Source: Paramecium sonneborni (lineage: Eukaryota > Ciliophora > Oligohymenophorea > Peniculida > Parameciidae). From it: DNA of 64,000 nt. The stretch is taken from contig CAJJDN010000072.1 of NCBI GenBank assembly GCA_905182985.1, forward strand, positions 241,792 through 305,791, in the 5' to 3' direction. The translations under genes were made by a program, and so were the position numbers. Shown here piece by piece: positions 62,258 to 64,000 of the stretch; the stretch's first letter is position 1, and each line of letters begins with the position of its first letter. Below the pieces are notes generated by a model. The model made no database searches. It was not told the origin of the DNA and saw nothing but the letters and a program-made list of their open reading frames with translations.

Positions 62258-62568
62258 TCATTTTTATAGTTAAAATTTTGGAAGTTCAATATGATTAATA
62301 TTATTAACTTTAAGGAGACGCAAATAATAGCTGGTTTATTCTTCATAGAGTTCCTTCCATTTCTTAATCTAGATATAATGATAGATATATTGTATACTAA
62401 GAGGTCATTTTTTTTTCGAATAGATGAACTTCTACTTTATTATTGTGTTTATCTAGTAGGAACACTATAGAAGCGAGATTGATTAGTAATTTCAGGGACA
62501 TGAATAACTGGTTTGGATTATAGTTTTTTATCTCCAAAAGTAGGTGTTTATGGTTTGATGAGGAACAT
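62258..62568 (-). CDS. Small hypothetical protein
   Basis: About 93 aa with one 29-nt intron (62369-62397). The N-terminal half is S/T/P/Q-rich and basic (MFLIKPQTPTFGDKKLQ; RSSSIRKKN). The second half is a helix (KKWKELYEEQTSYYLRLLKV). It starts 40 bp downstream of the CaMK1-like gene. Unknown; perhaps a short regulatory or adaptor protein. Confidence 0.58.
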
Positions 62569-62608
62569 TAAAAATATATATATATATAATTATTGATTTG
62601 TAATGATA

Positions 62609-63743
<1,135 letters not shown>

Positions 63744-64000
63744 TAATTATATTATTTATTTATCTAATTCTTAAAACTAACTTTCTATTCTACCCCATAT
63801 TACTTCAATCTTATTCATCCTTCACATTTATCTAATCCTATACTTCAAATTTACTTAGTCAATATTTAAATCTTTTTATTTCAAATCTTCATATATCTTT
63901 ACATACATACACAACTAAATCTTTGTAAACTTATAATAATATTATGTTCTTATAAATAAACAGTCCATAATACTATGTAGAAGTCTAAGATTTAATTTAA
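63744..64000. other. Upstream region of the CaMK1-like gene
   Basis: AT-rich sequence to the window end; open plus-strand frames across 63376-63774 are shadows of the kinase. No further gene seen. Confidence 0.5.

Overview
Organism. The window reads as macronuclear (somatic) DNA of a ciliate close to Paramecium. Conserved proteins (kinases, Rab, ARF, dynein subunits, U2AF, ISY1) only stay open if TAA and TAG are read as glutamine, and every gene I could close ends at TGA. They also need many removals of very short GT...AG introns of 19-32 nt, most of them 22-28 nt. DNA is very AT-rich, genes are packed on both strands, and spacers are often 8-80 bp. I see no rRNA, tRNA, CRISPR or bacterial operon structure. 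CDS coordinates below run from ATG to TGA on the genomic sequence, introns included. For nearly all of them the length minus the stated introns is a multiple of three; exceptions are named.

Layout. 1-7.7 kb: a 1,185-bp inverted repeat brackets a MAP kinase, a coiled-coil gene and a decayed aspartic-protease fragment. 7.7-17.7 kb: BRF1 (Pol III factor), a CAMK-type kinase, a multi-span hybrid histidine kinase, a zinc-finger protein and a SAM+FHA+FHA protein. 17.7-25 kb: a trichocyst matrix protein, a tiny chromo-shadow-like protein and unknown genes, interrupted by a 1,181-bp assembly duplication. 25-32 kb: a U2AF large subunit, a long c-type cytochrome, an endonuclease/exonuclease/phosphatase-fold protein and an importin-alpha-like protein. 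32-41 kb: an ARL1-like GTPase, several coiled-coil genes including a tandem paralogue pair, and dynein light chain LC8. 41-46 kb: an axonemal dynein intermediate chain (DNAI1 type), with its 3' part repeated by two further assembly duplications. 46-64 kb: ISY1, a large unknown protein, Tctex1-type dynein light chain, ERD2-like receptor, tubulin ligase-like enzyme, Rab2, ankyrin, oxysterol-binding and PH-domain proteins, and a CaMK1-like kinase.

How the genes fit together. The order looks like ordinary ciliate euchromatin and not an operon or island. Themes recur because the organism is ciliated and secretory: three dynein subunits and a tubulin-modifying enzyme serve cilia; Rab2, ARL1, the ERD2-like receptor and the OSBP-like protein serve the secretory pathway; U2AF and ISY1 serve splicing. 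Unusual points are four divergent gene pairs whose start codons lie only 8-12 bp apart, the long inverted repeat, an atypical cytochrome c, and three single-N joins flanked by exact duplications, which should be collapsed before gene counts are made. I found no convincing new multi-gene system.
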